Assembly (NCBI GenBank): GCA_949317995.1
Contig: OX439040.1
Span: 77,163,972-77,227,971, forward strand
Source of the DNA: Acholoe squamosa
Lineage: Eukaryota; Annelida; Polychaeta; Phyllodocida; Polynoidae
Direction: 5' to 3'
Length of the DNA stretch: 64,000 bases
A model generated the notes under the pieces. It saw only the letters and a list, made by a program, of their open reading frames with translations. It searched no databases and was not told the origin of the DNA. Of the stretch, positions 44,223 to 56,306 are shown piece by piece (the first letter of the stretch is position 1; the number at the start of each line of letters is the position of its first letter). A program made the translations under genes and the position numbers.

Positions 44223-45943
44223 AACCCTTTAGGGGTCAAACTGCAGCCACTGGTTGCCATAATATGGGAGCAGCCCTGGTAACACTGCACCAACTGGTTG
44301 CCATAATATGGGTGCAGCCCTGGTCACACTGCACCCACTGGTTGCCACACTATGGGTGCAGCCCTGGTCACACTGCACCCACTGGTTGCCAAAGTATGGG
44401 TGCAGCCCTGGTCACACTGCACCCACTGGTTGCCATAATATGGGTGCAGCCCTGGTCACACTGCACCCACTGGTTGCCATAATGCATGGATGCAGCCCTG
44501 GTCACACTGCACCCACTGGTTGCCATAACATGAGTGCAGCCCTGGTCACACTGCACCCACTGGTTGCCATACTATGGGTGCAGCCCTGGTCACACTGTAC
44601 CCACTGGTTGCCATAATATGGGTGCAGCCCTGGTCACACTGCACCCACTGGTTGCCATAACATGTGTGCAGCCCTGGTCACACTGTACCCACTGGTTGCC
44701 ATAATATGGGTGCAGCCCTGGTCACACTGCACCCACTGGTTGCCAAAGTATGGGTGCAGCCCGGGTCACACTGCACCCACTGGTTGCCATAACATGGGTG
44801 CAGCCCTGGTCACACTGCACCCACTGGTTGCCAAAATATGGGTGCAGCCCTGGTCACACTGCACCCACTGGTTGCCATAATATGGGTGCAGCCCTGGTCA
44901 CACTGTACCCACTGGTTGCCATAATGCATGGGTGCAGCCCTGGTCACACTGCACCCACTGGTTGCCATAATCTGGGTGCACCATGGCAACCAGCCCTGGT
45001 CACACTGCACCCACTGGTTGCCATACTATGGGTGCAGCCCTGGTCACACTGTTCCCACTGGTTGCCATAATATGGGTGCACCATGGCAACCAGCCCTGGT
45101 CACACTGCACCCACTGGTTGCCATACTATGGGTGCAGCCCTGGTCACACTGCACCCACTGGTTGCCATAATATGGGTGCACCATGGCAACCAGCCCTGGT
45201 CACACTGCACCCACTGGTTGCCATAATATGGGCGCAGCCCTGGTCACACTGCACCAACTGGTTGCCATAATATGGGTGCACCATGGCAACCAGCCCTGGT
45301 CACACTGCACCCACTGGTTGCCATAATATGGGTGCAGCCCTGGTCACACTGCACCAACTGGTTGCCATAATATGGGTGCAGCCCTGGTCACACTGCACCA
45401 ACTGGTTGCCATAATATGGGTGCAGCCCTGGTCACACTGCACCCACTGGTTGCCATAATATGGGTGCAGCCCTGGTAACACTGCACCAACTGGTTGCCAT
45501 AATATGGGTGCAGCCCTGGTCACACTGCACCCACTGGTTGCCATAATATGGGTGCAGCCCTGGTCACACTGCACCAACTGGTTGCCATAATATGGGTGCA
45601 GCCCTAGTCACACTGTACCCACTGGTTGCCATAATATGGGTGCAGCCCTGGTCACACTGCACCAACTGGTTGCCATACTATGGGTGCAGCCCTGGTCACA
45701 CTGCACCCAGTGGTTGCCATACTATGGGTGCAGCCCTGGTCACACTGCACCCAGTGGTTGCCATAATATGGGTGCAGCCCTGGTGAGTGTACTCATAAAT
45801 GCATCATGTCAACCCTCTGGGGTTACTGCCCTTGCAAGGGACTTCATGATGCACCAACGCATTGCTGATGAGTAGATTCCCATACTGCAGTAGTGTGCAT
45901 CATGGCATAAAGATTGAGTTATCATGTGGCTCTGAATGGGTTA
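44223..45943. repeat. GCATCATG repeat copy h, split by a minisatellite (inferred)
   Basis: The left edge taaccctttaggggtcaaac precedes the minisatellite and the right part (aaatgcatcatgtcaaccct, ttcatgatgcaccaacgcat, tctgaatgggttaac) follows it. The simplest reading is that the tandem array expanded inside one copy of the dispersed repeat. Confidence 0.5.
44239..45783. repeat. 44-bp minisatellite, about 34 units
   Basis: The unit includes ggttgccataatatgggtgc followed by agccctggtcacactgcacc. Most units are 44 bp. Four have an extra 12 bp (accatggcaacc) at about 44980, 45080, 45180 and 45280, making a local 100-bp higher-order period. Because 44 is not a multiple of three, long frames are open on both strands, but these are artefacts of the repeat. 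Confidence 0.97.
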
Positions 45944-46393
45944 ACTAGATTGTAGAAGGAAACATCATGTAGAGGTAAATCTACACATTGAATACATGGA
46001 CCAATCTACCGACAACCACTTATTTATACCAGGCGAATTATGACATACTCTATGAACAACAAAACAACCAAGGGTGTCAATTTTTTATGTGGACAGGGAT
46101 AATGCAGGATCTTCATATCAAACATCAGAGTCTGAGGAGGGATTTGATTGTTCCAACACAATGATCTTAATCATGTATAGGGGATGTCAAACTTACACTT
46201 GCCGAGAAAGGTTTAGTATACTCTAAGTAAGTTCAACTATATTCAAAACCATTGGGAGCAAGGACCGTTTTGCCAGTACGTAATTACTACCAGGGACTTA
46301 GTGTCCAGCTCAATGCATTAATGCTTGAGACCACTCTGCACAATTATTATCAGAACATCTCTACTGTTAACCTTGTACACAAAATACTTCAAC
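45944..46393. other. Region upstream of the GT92 gene
   Basis: No clear TATA box or other promoter element recognised. An upstream non-coding exon cannot be excluded, because the first coding ATG is preceded by an open stretch without a strong start. Confidence 0.35.
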
Positions 46394-49300
46394 ATGAAAG
46401 CTGAACTTTGCCTATGTTCAAAGTGCAGGATCCCAAGACCATACATCAGGCTCCTTGTGCGTACTGCCTTTTGCCTTGTAGCTCTCATTATTTTCCTACT
46501 GATAACACAAAATATCAGAGCACAGGATGTCACAGAGACGGAGGGATGGATGGACCAGGGGCAGTTGGAGAACTCTGTCAGCAGGCATGGCTCCGTAGAT
46601 GCACAAGAGTTGGGAGTCAAAGGACGGGAGGCTGGACCTGGAATAGGCCATATATCAGAGGAGGTGCTTCAAATGGAAGCAGGATTTGGGCAAAGAGAGG
46701 AAACATCAGTAGGTACTCGGGATACCCATAAAATGGACAGGGCAGAAAAGGTGAATCAAACTGAAATTATGCAGAAAAACTTGCGTATTACAGTAACGCC
46801 AAACATACTTAAATTTACAGAAACTGTAAATCATAAAGCAGCGCAGCACACAATAGAGATTAAGGGGAAGGACCAGGAAAGGAAACAAATGATAGAAGAG
46901 CATAACACTGAAAGAGCAAAATTAAACACTAAAGGCCAAACAAATAAACCAACTTCTGAAAAGCCAATGAAAAAACTCATTGACAATGTCAATACTGCAT
47001 ATGAACAAGGGATAGGTCTGGGGGACATGCGTCACACATTACGAGATCCGGGAGATATGAGTACCACAGGGCATGCATTGGCACAGGAATCCAGTATCAT
47101 CAGCGTAGACCAGTGTCCAGGTGGAAGACACAGACAGGGAGGCACAGGAGACCCCTACACTTGGCAGAGAGTCACTAATCATACCTACATCCTGTCTGCC
47201 TACCTAGAGCACAGGCAAGTAAGTATAAGACATTTAGCCCATGAGCCTAAAATTATGAGCTTCAATAGTGTTTGAGTGCCAATTTTGTGTAGTAGATCTA
47301 CCAGAGCTTTTTGGATTGTTATATGTCTAGGGAACCCAGATCGCCTTGCCAGGAGCTTAATTCAAAACATCCTGGGATCCCAACCCCAGCGAGCTTAGTG
47401 TAGGCACATATCATAAGACCTGGCTGGTCTACCCTATGTAATGCAGTGGTTGCAGGCCTGTCCAGAATAGCTAGTCCTGGGATCACTTCACTATTCCATT
47501 TCCACCACTAAGATCACTGCGATCTTAGTGAAAGAAATGCATAGTGGTTTCACCTGAGTACAAGAGCACTTACAGGGAACACTCCTGATCGAAAGAGTGA
47601 ATAGCCTGCTGCATACATAAAGAGGGGAGGGAGGATGTTTGCTGAGTGTCCTTGAGGGCTCTTAGGGTTACTCATGCGTTAAGTGCACTGTAAGGTAATT
47701 CTTCCCTTCTCTCTCTTTGTCCTGGGGGGAGGGCACAATGCCTCTAATAGGCAAGCATAAATCATACATTCATGGAAACAACTCTTAAAAACTGTATGGG
47801 GGTCAACTGCACCCTGTGCTCTTTTGTTAGCCCATATGGGGATGGGGAACAATGGTATAAACACTCTTGTGAAGAAGAGTGACTCCACAGCTATTCCTTT
47901 ATTTTGGGACTCTTACCCCTGTGCCTAGTCAGTTCTTCTTGGAATAGTGTAGGAGGTCTGAGGCTAAGATCGATGTGATCTTAGTGCTGGCTAGGATATG
48001 TGAACCCAGTCAATTCTTAAGATCGCTTAATAGGATAAGGCTGATTTATTCCTAAGATCGCAGGGGTCGTGATCCCAGGATGTTTTGAATTAAGCTCCAG
48101 ACATCTAGCTGACCCAGCTTAGCATACCTAAAAGGACCCAATTGTCAATTGTATTGCTAACCTTGTGGAGGAGGTGACTAGCATGAGCTATGGCCTCTCT
48201 GTATGGTGTTATAAACTGGTGTTGGAAATTGCTGCCAATACAGTTCCTATCATATTCCTGATGCTGATGCATCTCTTGTATGATCCTGAAGCTAAGCATG
48301 GCATCACAGATGTTAAGCAAACTGATTTGTGTTACCAAGACATGTAGAAATCAAAAAAGCAAATAAAGAATTATTGTGCAGAATTGGCGCTCAAATTCCT
48401 CTTTGGCTATTCAGTTCGCCGTAAATTTACAAGTGGGGCACCAAGATCTATTATTATATGAGTGATATATTGCCTAACCATTAGGCAAGCATAGGCAGAA
48501 GGGCTCAAGGGGATCTAGGGAGCCCTACAGTTAAAAAATAAACTATAAGGTTTTATTACCTTTAATTTCCAGACGCAGTCTGCAGTGAGGGTGGTAGGTG
48601 TGGTTGAATGGCTCTACCCTCCAAAGTGGTGCAATCTCTTCTACCACAGAAACCACAAGCCGCAGCAACTACGCGTACACACCAAAGTCAATCCAGAGTT
48701 CCATGGAAAACCGTGAGTTAAATCTGATATTTTAATCATAGCATCATGTTTCAATGCTATGCTAAATAGTGTTGGCAGTAGCATTCTTATTCTTCATAAG
48801 GATCCTGCATCTATGCATCAGGTCGAACATTTCATCCCTGTATTTCTTTTTGGCATGCACAGGAGAATTATGATATCAGACATTTGAATACCAACTGTAT
48901 TCTCACCTACTCCACTTACTGTTCAACATGGAGTTTTACTTCTATAGATTTCTACTTCAATAGATATTATTTACTAATCCCAATGACTTTCCACTACCTA
49001 TAGGTATGCGGCAGCAGAATTCATCTGCTACCTGTCATCTCGTCGGCAACGTCCATGTGGTGTGACGCTCTCCATGGAGGCTGAATCAAACCTGACAGGC
49101 TTTGTCCCTGTCACCTCCATTCACAACACCTTTCACCCCACGGTCAACTTTACTGCCTGCATCCCTCCGCTATTCAACTTCACTGATGTAGCTGTATTAA
49201 CAGAGAATATTGAGCTGAAGCGGCAGTTTGGGGCCAGATACTTTGTTGTGTATGTAGAGTCTGTGAGTGATGCTGTACAGCGGTACTTGAAGTATTACCA

Positions 49301-49943
49301 GTCTATCGGACTAATAAAGGTGGTGCCATGGAAGCTGCCAAATACAATAAAGGTACATTACCATGGGCAGTTAGCAGCACTCACAGATTGTTTGCTACAG
49401 AGTATGTACACGTCTAGATATGTGGTGTTTTCTGATTTGGATGAGGTTATTGTACCTGGACGAAACTCGTCAAATTGGCTCGACATGCTGCAGGAGATTG
49501 GCATCTTACAAGGACTTGCTGTGTACTTATTCAGGAACTCTTTTATTTCACTAACCTGTGAAGACTCACCATTTCCAGAGGACAATACTATCAATAATGT
49601 TAGTAATGTTGAGGCATTAGCGAAAAAGCATAAAATATGGAGTGTATTAAAAAGGAGGAGAACAGATCCTCCTCATAGACCCCAGCATTACTCTAAGTGT
49701 ATTGTAGACCCACAGGGTGTAGACACTGTGGGGATCCACATCATGCATGGTCTAAGGCCACGGTTCTGGAGCACCAATGTGCTGCCCCCTCATGGCATGT
49801 TGTGGCACTACAGGAAGGGGTTACCATGTAATATGTACAGGAGAGTGTCGGATGACAGGATTCTTGAGTTTTCTGATTCTTTGGTAAACAGGATCGCCCA
49901 TATCCATGAAGGAGTCAATAAGTCAATGACTACATTGTTTTGA
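46394..49943 (+). CDS. Glycosyltransferase family 92 (GT92/DUF23), type II Golgi membrane enzyme; three exons
   Basis: Exons 46394-47218, 48573-48712 and 49004-49943, with GTAAGT, GTGAGT donors and TTTCCAG, CTATAG acceptors; phases 0 and 2. The product is 634 residues: short basic N-terminus, signal anchor at about 20-40 (FCLVALIIFLLI), a hydrophilic stalk to about 250, then the catalytic part. YILSAYLEHRQ at the exon 1/2 border and YPPKWC are typical family landmarks. SDLDEVIVP (about 465-473) is the DxD-like metal/nucleotide-sugar site. HGLRPRFWS and a conserved HYRKG follow. Several N-x-S/T sites and paired cysteines fit a lumenal domain. Family members such as C. elegans GALT-1 transfer beta-1,4-galactose to fucose on N-glycans; the donor and acceptor here are inferred. 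A TIR element lies in intron 1. Duplicated remains lie downstream. Confidence 0.9.
47349..48101. mobile_element. MITE-like element in GT92 intron 1
   Basis: The left end ggagcttaattcaaaacatc followed by ctgggatcccaacccc matches in reverse the right end (ggggtcgtgatcccaggatg, ttttgaattaagctcc). Arms are about 45-50 bp. The 750-bp interior has the inner palindrome cactaagatcactgcgatct plus tagtg at 47504-47528. It is non-coding. Confidence 0.8.
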
Positions 49944-49974
49944 CTAGGATCAATGTTTGAAAATAAGAGGATGA

Positions 49975-49980
49975 AATAAA
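49975..49980 (+). terminator. Polyadenylation signal AATAAA of the GT92 gene
   Basis: AATAAA lies about 30 bp after the stop codon. The short 3' UTR is repeated at 51438-51607. Confidence 0.75.
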
Positions 49981-50550
49981 GAATGGTGAAAGAAAGAGTT
50001 TGTCCTTTAACATCCATCACCATTGATTTTTTGAAACCATATTATTGGATACCCATGCATCTTGGCTTCCTTAATTGATAAGCATCATCTTTTTTTTTTG
50101 TTAATTAGCCTAATTGGGGAAAGGAATGACATAATTACAATCCTCATGTAACACACATTCTAGTCAATAGTGATTAGCAAACCAGAATGTTAAATCCCTG
50201 TGTCTTCTATAAGAGTAAGGCACAAAGATGTATCTCTTACCATGTCAGAGTAAGAAGTATGTAATACCACTAAGTGCATATGGCATGGTGAAGCTAATCA
50301 CACACATGTAGTACTAAGGAACTTTATCACCAGTCCTATCACAAAGCCAATGAGTGTGCCCAATGAATTTCGCATCTTATTAACTGATTCTTGTTACCTA
50401 CTCACAATGCAGAGCTCTAGTAGATTGTGACTGCTCCCTTTCATGGATCGGAAAGGTTACTACATATAGTTCATTAATGTCTAGGACTTTCCTTGAAAAC
50501 TAACGAACCAAGCTGAACTAGTTCCCAAACCAGATCCACCCCAGCCATGT
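49981..50550. other. Non-coding DNA
   Basis: Nothing recognised apart from a T-run near 50091-50099. Confidence 0.4.
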
Positions 50551-50823
50551 CAGGAGGCCATTTCTTAACACACTACGACTGCTGTCCTTTAAAACATAAT
50601 GAGAACCTAATAATTTGGCCATAATAGTACAATGCACATGCACTATTAGTCCCTAATGTCTGCACCAGTACGACTGCCCTACTAAAACTTATGTAATTAC
50701 TGCATAGCTGCTAATCATAGTGAGCAGTAGTAGGGCAGTTCCTACGATAGCCTGGCTTATTCTTGGCATTTTTAAATCGTAGTGGCTGTGTGCAGTCGTA
50801 GTAGATTGAGAAATGGCCTCCTG
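50551..50823. mobile_element. MITE family C, copy 2 (best preserved)
   Basis: caggaggccatttcttaaca at the left and its inverse (attgagaaatggcctcctg) at the right; the inverted similarity continues into acactacgactgc / gcagtcgtagtag. 273 bp, non-coding. Confidence 0.85.
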
Positions 50824-51437
50824 AGTAAGTACCAGTACTTTATCATTGAGGTGTAGTAAGTTGACTGGAGGATCAACATTGACCCACATTGGACTGGCCA
50901 ATAGTGTGTGGCCTTACAAAGCCGCTTTACGAACACCATGAGTGAGGACACCAGCTGGATGCCTTATGAGCTGGCAGTGTGACAGTGCACTAACTTGAAA
51001 TGTTAACCTCAACTCTGTGATCTTCTGGTCACGAAACTGGGGGAGGGTGAAAATCCATGCAAGTCACCTCGTAGACTTAACTAAACTGTCAAAATCAGGT
51101 GAAAACTTACCCATCTGTGACCATCTATAGCAATACTTAAACAAAAATAAAATAGTCTGTATATAGCTTTGAAGGTAATTTACTTTCCACTGATACAGAA
51201 CATAGTATCAATGTTGGCAGCATCATGTAATTGTTGGTTCTAGAGAAATGATGTTGGCGTTAGCTGATCCCTTAGTCATTAAGGTGGCCAGAGGCACACC
51301 TATTTAGAGGGGCATCAGAATATATAAATACGTTCAGCTGTGGGGCCTGTTCCTCAATATTGACAAGCTATAAAAGACCTGTCAATCATTCTTTTTTAAT
51401 GTATGTAACTAGGTCACAGATCACATAGAAAACTGTA

Positions 51438-51607
51438 AGAATTCTTGAGTTTTCTGATTCTTTGGTAAACAGGATCGCCCATATCCATGAAGCAGTCAAT
51501 AAGTCAATGACTACATTGATTTGAATAGGATCAATGTTTGAAAATAAGAGGATGAAATAAAGAATGTTGAAAGAAACAATTTGTCCTTTATTATCCAGCA
51601 CCATTGA
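51438..51607 (+). pseudogene. Orphan duplicate of the GT92 3' end
   Basis: About 170 bp that repeats 49861-50030: the last 27 codons of GT92 (ILEFSDSLVNRIAHIHE...) with stop, then the same 3' UTR with AATAAAG. About 93% identical by eye. No more of the gene is present next to it, so it is a fragment. Confidence 0.85.
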
Positions 51608-52550
51608 CCTTTAAAGGTAATGTGTAGTGCATATTTGTTTAATTATTGAAGAGTTTAACCAAAGGAGAGATGTGTGTGATATCATGCTCTCTCTTTTCCC
51701 ATCATCACAAAATGTCATAAACAATTTTTTCCATCCATATAAATGCCAGGTTATTATTGTGTTGGCCAGCTCTTTTAAACCTCATTAATTACATTATCTA
51801 TCATTTAAACAAAAGAAGCTATTCCGATATTGTTACACTTGAATACTAATAACCAATAGTGCTGCAATCTGCTGGATCCCCCATGCACTACTCTGGTAGC
51901 CTCTGCTGGCCTGCCAGGGACCCACAGTCCGTCAAAATCTGACGGACTAGGTGGTAGCAGGCTCCTGCGTTGGGCAATCTCACGCAGGCACCTGACAGGA
52001 GAGCAGACCACCCAGTGATGTTATCAGCAGTGATTAATATTATATGGTGACAAATTGGGTCATGTGGCGCTTGAATGTTGGTGCCTGTCTTGCATTGAAA
52101 TCTACCTGCCAACCCGGTACCAAAGTCTTGCTGTGCTGCTGGTTCTCAAAATGTACAAAGGATTACATAAGGCTGGCCACTTTCTTGCGGGAAAGGGCGA
52201 GATGGATGGACCATGTCTGTATGCAAACGGCCTCCCAATTGGTTGCTATATAACATAGCACCGATGCATTCCCTTCCAAAACAAACGAAGGACCACCTGA
52301 ATCTAAAGCCTTGAACTATGTATATAATGGCCCATCCCTAACCAGAATAAAAGGACTATCAAACTATCACTTATCAAACTATCACTATCACTTGGATACA
52401 TGTCTATCAGACCCCATCTAGAATATATGCCATCTCATTCTATTTACCCCAGTAAGAGCTTTAGAAAGATAATTCAGAACCCCAAAATCATTACATATTG
52501 GATTGACTAAATCTATAACCTATACTTTTTTTCTCTTTAAAATTCCAGAT
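51608..52550. other. Non-coding DNA between GT92 fragments
   Basis: No copy of GT92 exon 1 is found here. A small inverted pair, ccgtcaaaatctgacgg, lies at 51933-51949. The open frame at 52055-52258 has no family motif I know. Confidence 0.4.
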
Positions 52551-54100
52551 CCAGTCTGTAGTGAGGGGGTGGGTATAGTCGACTTGCGGTACCCACCAAA
52601 ATGGTGCCTTTTTTTCTACCCGAGAAACCAGCAGCCACAGAAACTACAACTACACACCAAATTCAATCCAGAGGTCCATGGCAAACCCTGAGTTAATAAA
52701 CCTGATCTTTTGACAATAATGTAGCACTTAGATTCAATATTAATTTTTCGAAGTTTGATATAGATTATTACTATGGCATGACCCCTTTGATATATCTATG
52801 TGGTCACACCATATTGTCTCTCTGGCTTATAAATTCTGCTCTGTGCCATAATGCAATGGTAGACATTGTTGACATGATACATTGACCATTAAATCCTTAT
52901 ATTTCTTCATGCGATTTATATGCTAATTACAATGACATAGGCTCAAGATTTTCAGATCTCTTTGATACTATCGGGAAGCCATTACACTGCATCTGACCAA
53001 TAAGTAGGGACTTCTGTAATTGATATTTAGATCCATATTTGAATACCACCGACCCTGATCCACCAGATTCAAAATACAGTCCCTAAAATTGACATTATTA
53101 TGTACCGCAACATGATCTCATCTATTCCACTTACACATACTTTTTCAATTAGGTTTTTGGTGAAATAATCTTATTCACTAATTCCAATGAATTTCCGGGT
53201 ATACAGCAGCAGAGTTCATCTGTTACCTGATGCCAAGAGGACAACTTCCATGTGGTATGACGATCTCAATGGAGGCTAACTCTAACCTGACAGGCTTTGT
53301 CCCAATTATTTAGATACACAACACCCGTCATCCCACTATCAACTTCACCACCTGCATCCCGCCCCTCTACAACTTCACAGATGTAGTTGCACTGACAGAT
53401 AATGTGGAGCTGAAGCAACAGTTTTGGGCTGGGTACTTTGTGGTGTACACAGAGTCTGTGAGTGATGGCGTACAGCAGTACTTGGATTATTACCAGTCCA
53501 TGGGACTAATGAAGGTGGTGCCATAGAAGCTACCGAATATGTTAAAGGTGTATTACCATGGGCAGTTAGCTGTGCTCACAGACTGTATGCTACAGAGTAT
53601 GTACACATCGGAATATGTGGTATTCTCTGATGCAGATGAGGAGGAAACTCATCAAATTGGCTATGCATGCTGCAGGATATGGGTCTATTACATGGCCTTG
53701 CTGTTTATTCATTTAGAAATTCCTTCATCTCACTTGCATGTGAAGACGCACCATTTCCAGAAGACAAAAGTATCAAAAATGTTAGTAATGTTGCTGCATT
53801 GGCAAAAAAAGCATAACATATTATGGAGTGTGTTAAAGAGGAGCAGAACAACCCCAGCATTACTCTAATTGTATTGTAGACCCACATGGTATTCATTTCA
53901 TGCATGGTCTAAGGCCACAGTTCTGAAGCACCAATGTGCTGCCCTCCCATGGCATGTTGTGGCAATACAAGAAGGGGTTACCATGTAATATGTACAGGGG
54001 AGTTTCAGATGATAGGATTCTGGAGTTTTCTGAATCACTGATAGACAGGATTGTCCATGTCCATGAGGCAGTCAATAAGTCAATGATTACAGTAAGATGA
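52551..54100 (+). pseudogene. Decayed GT92 copy lacking exon 1
   Basis: Exon 2-like sequence at 52551-52691 has the YPPKWC landmark but has lost one base in the G-rich stretch after GTGAGG. Exon 3-like sequence begins at about 53199 but its acceptor AG is gone (ttccgg). In-frame TAG codons lie at 53311-53313 and 53524-53526 (a former Trp), and a deletion just after the DxDE site removes the IVPG part and shifts the frame. The C-terminus ends near 54099. No exon 1 is present. It arose by tandem duplication of the upstream gene, then decayed. Confidence 0.9.
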
Positions 54101-55316
54101 ATTTGTATTTAGGCCAAATAAAAAAAAGTTTTTTTTTCCAGTAACCCAACCGACCCTAGCAAAACAGGGGCAAAATAAAACTTTTTTTGTGATTTTGAAG
54201 ATTTTGTCTCATTTTTTCATATTTAAAGACATTTTTCATTACTTTTTGAGGATTTTTCCTGTATCCTTTTTGTGTTCTTCCCCTCTCTCACAGTTGTCAT
54301 TTTCCCATCATTATTTTACAACAAAATCAAAGAATTTGATACATCCATTAATATGTGCCCTAACATTTCCTATATAAATTTAAAAAAAGAAATTAAAGAA
54401 AAAACCTACTGAACCTAGCTTTTGGAGCTATGTTACTGGAAACACACCTTTATTTTTCTTAGCCTTATATATGACCAATGTTTTAAAAAAAAATGGAAAA
54501 AATAAAAAAGTTTAACAAAAACGCTTAGTTCTTTGATATCTACCATCATTATTTTAGTGTACTATGGTGTACAGTGTATAGTGTAGCTTCATCACATTTG
54601 TATTTGCATTGATTATTTCCCGATGCGAATTAACCCATTGTAGTTCTCCTTGTTGATTAAAGTTTGAGTTCACCTATGTAACTTGTTTGTCCAACTCTAG
54701 AGTTACCTGAAGGTCTGGATGTGATGTTGTATTGAACAAATAACTTCCAAACAATATAAAAAACCTGCCCCTATATTTTGTGCACTGATAAATAGTACTG
54801 AAGAATAGAAAGTATAGAAAGTCAACTTTCCATGGGAAAATATTACTTTCAGAACAACTCTATTGATAACCCTCCCCCCTCCTTCAATCTAAGGACTTAG
54901 TAATTCAGTTACACATTCAGTTATTTCCTTTGTATATTGGTTACCTAGCAACCAGTGGTGCGCTTAGCAACAGACTCTCTTTAACCAAAAACGTATTACT
55001 TAGTATGATATTTGCTCCATCGATACCAGCTAACAAAATGATGTTTCCCTTTGCTTTGTAGATAACATTGAATCATGAAAAAAAAACATTCAGATCACAT
55101 ATTAGATAATCTACTGTTACAGGAATTATTAATAATTGAGATCCTACACCAATAGCAAGCAGCAGACGCTTCATCATAATACAGCAATTGAAATGATATA
55201 GTGAAAACAAAACTGTTCTAGACTGGTACAAGATTTCTCCCTCACATAGATTTCAGAAAATGTTTGTCCCATACACAAACAACTCCCTATAAGGTTATAT
55301 AGCGCATTGACCTGTG
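54101..55316. other. AT-rich non-coding DNA
   Basis: Contains many A and T runs (for example 54121-54137 and 54482-54492). A sequence at 55215-55260 (gttctagactggtacaagat) is repeated at 55417-55460, flanking one arm of the foldback family. Confidence 0.45.
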
Positions 55317-55417
55317 TCGTCATTTTGACTACCTAAAGTTGTAGTTTTAGGTATCGTCAACTTGAGGACCTAAAGTGGTCACCGCTGACTAGTTTCGGAT
55401 TTTCCATGTTTTCAGTG
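55317..55417. repeat. Single arm of the foldback element
   Basis: Matches the right arm of 55691-55994 in the same orientation, from tcgtcattttgactacctaa to ccatgttttcagtg. The flanking sequence on both sides is duplicated (55215-55316 and 55418-55500), as though the arm had been inserted between two copies of a short duplication. Confidence 0.75.
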
Positions 55418-55496
55418 TTCTAGACTGGTACAACATTTCTCCCTCACATAGATTTTAGAAAATGCACACACCACTCCCTATATAGACCATTGGCCT

Positions 55497-55665
55497 GTGT
55501 AAGCGCTGGGTATTAGAATGAGCGCTAGTCTCAAATAAGCGCAAGGGGTGCAGGGGTATATTGAAATTTGAAAGTCCACTATGTCTTGAATAAGCACCAT
55601 CCTTGAATAAGGGCCATGGGTAAAGCCTAGGTGAAATTAATGAGTGTCCCAGCACTTATACAGCC
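55497..55665. repeat. AAATAAGCGC-type dispersed repeat, second copy
   Basis: Related to 15606-15770 (caaataagcgcaaggggtgc, cttgaataagcacc, cccagcacttata). It lies between the single arm and the full foldback element. Confidence 0.45.
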
Positions 55666-55690
55666 TAATACAGGAATACCATTACCCCTG

Positions 55691-55994
55691 CACTGAAAAC
55701 ATGGAAGATCCGAAACTAGTCAGCGGTGACCACTTTAGGTCCTCAAGTTGACGATACCTAAAACTACAGCTTTAGGTAGTCAAAATGATGACTTTAAGTC
55801 ATCATCCTGACAACCTGAGTTGTCAGGATGACAATACTGACAGTACAGAGTCATCATGTTGACGACTCAGGTCATCAGGATGATGACCTAAAGTCATCAT
55901 TTTGACTACCTAAAGTTGTAGTTTTAGGTATCGTCAGCTTGAGGACCTAAAGTGGTCACCGCTGACTAGTTTCGGATCTTTCATGTTTTCAGTG
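55691..55994. mobile_element. Foldback element, almost wholly palindromic
   Basis: 304 bp. The left arm from cactgaaaacatggaagatc is the reverse complement of the right arm over about 140 bp with few mismatches. Near the centre, short gatgac/gtcatc repeats alternate. The end cactgaaaac/gttttcagtg is the terminus. Confidence 0.9.
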
Positions 55995-56088
55995 TGGTAA
56001 CCCCAGCTCTTTGAAATCACATCCTCATGGTTATGGAAATCCTAAATTTGGAGCAATTGAGGCACTCTGTTTTACTGGTCTCATCGTG

Positions 56089-56306
56089 TACCGTAAATCC
56101 TCGCGTATAAGATGTGGCTTTTACACCAAAATTACATCCTGTGCGTCCTATAGGATGCACAGGGTGCTTCCTATATGCGAGGATTTTACACTATATAATA
56201 GTACTAGAGTGGCCAAAATTGACCCCAGATGTGTCTTATATGATTTTACCTAACTCAGGGTGCCTCCTATATGTAGGGGGCGTCCTATACGCAAGTATTT
56301 ACGGTG
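56089..56306. mobile_element. MITE with CACCGTAAAT termini and ACGC/TATA interior
   Basis: The left end taccgtaaatcctcgcgtat and the right end atacgcaagtatttacggtg are inverted, about 25 bp with some mismatches. The interior repeats cctatatgNNagg and cctataggatgcac phrases. 218 bp, non-coding. Confidence 0.7.

Noticed and set aside
44264..45875. Repetitive open frames (GAALVTLHPLVA...) on both strands
   Set aside because: Produced by the 44-bp minisatellite, which is open in every frame cycle. No start context or conserved domain.
52055..52258. 67-codon frame beginning GHVALECWC (zinc-knuckle-like)
   Set aside because: The cysteine and histidine spacing does not make a CCHC knuckle, and nothing around it supports a Gag.
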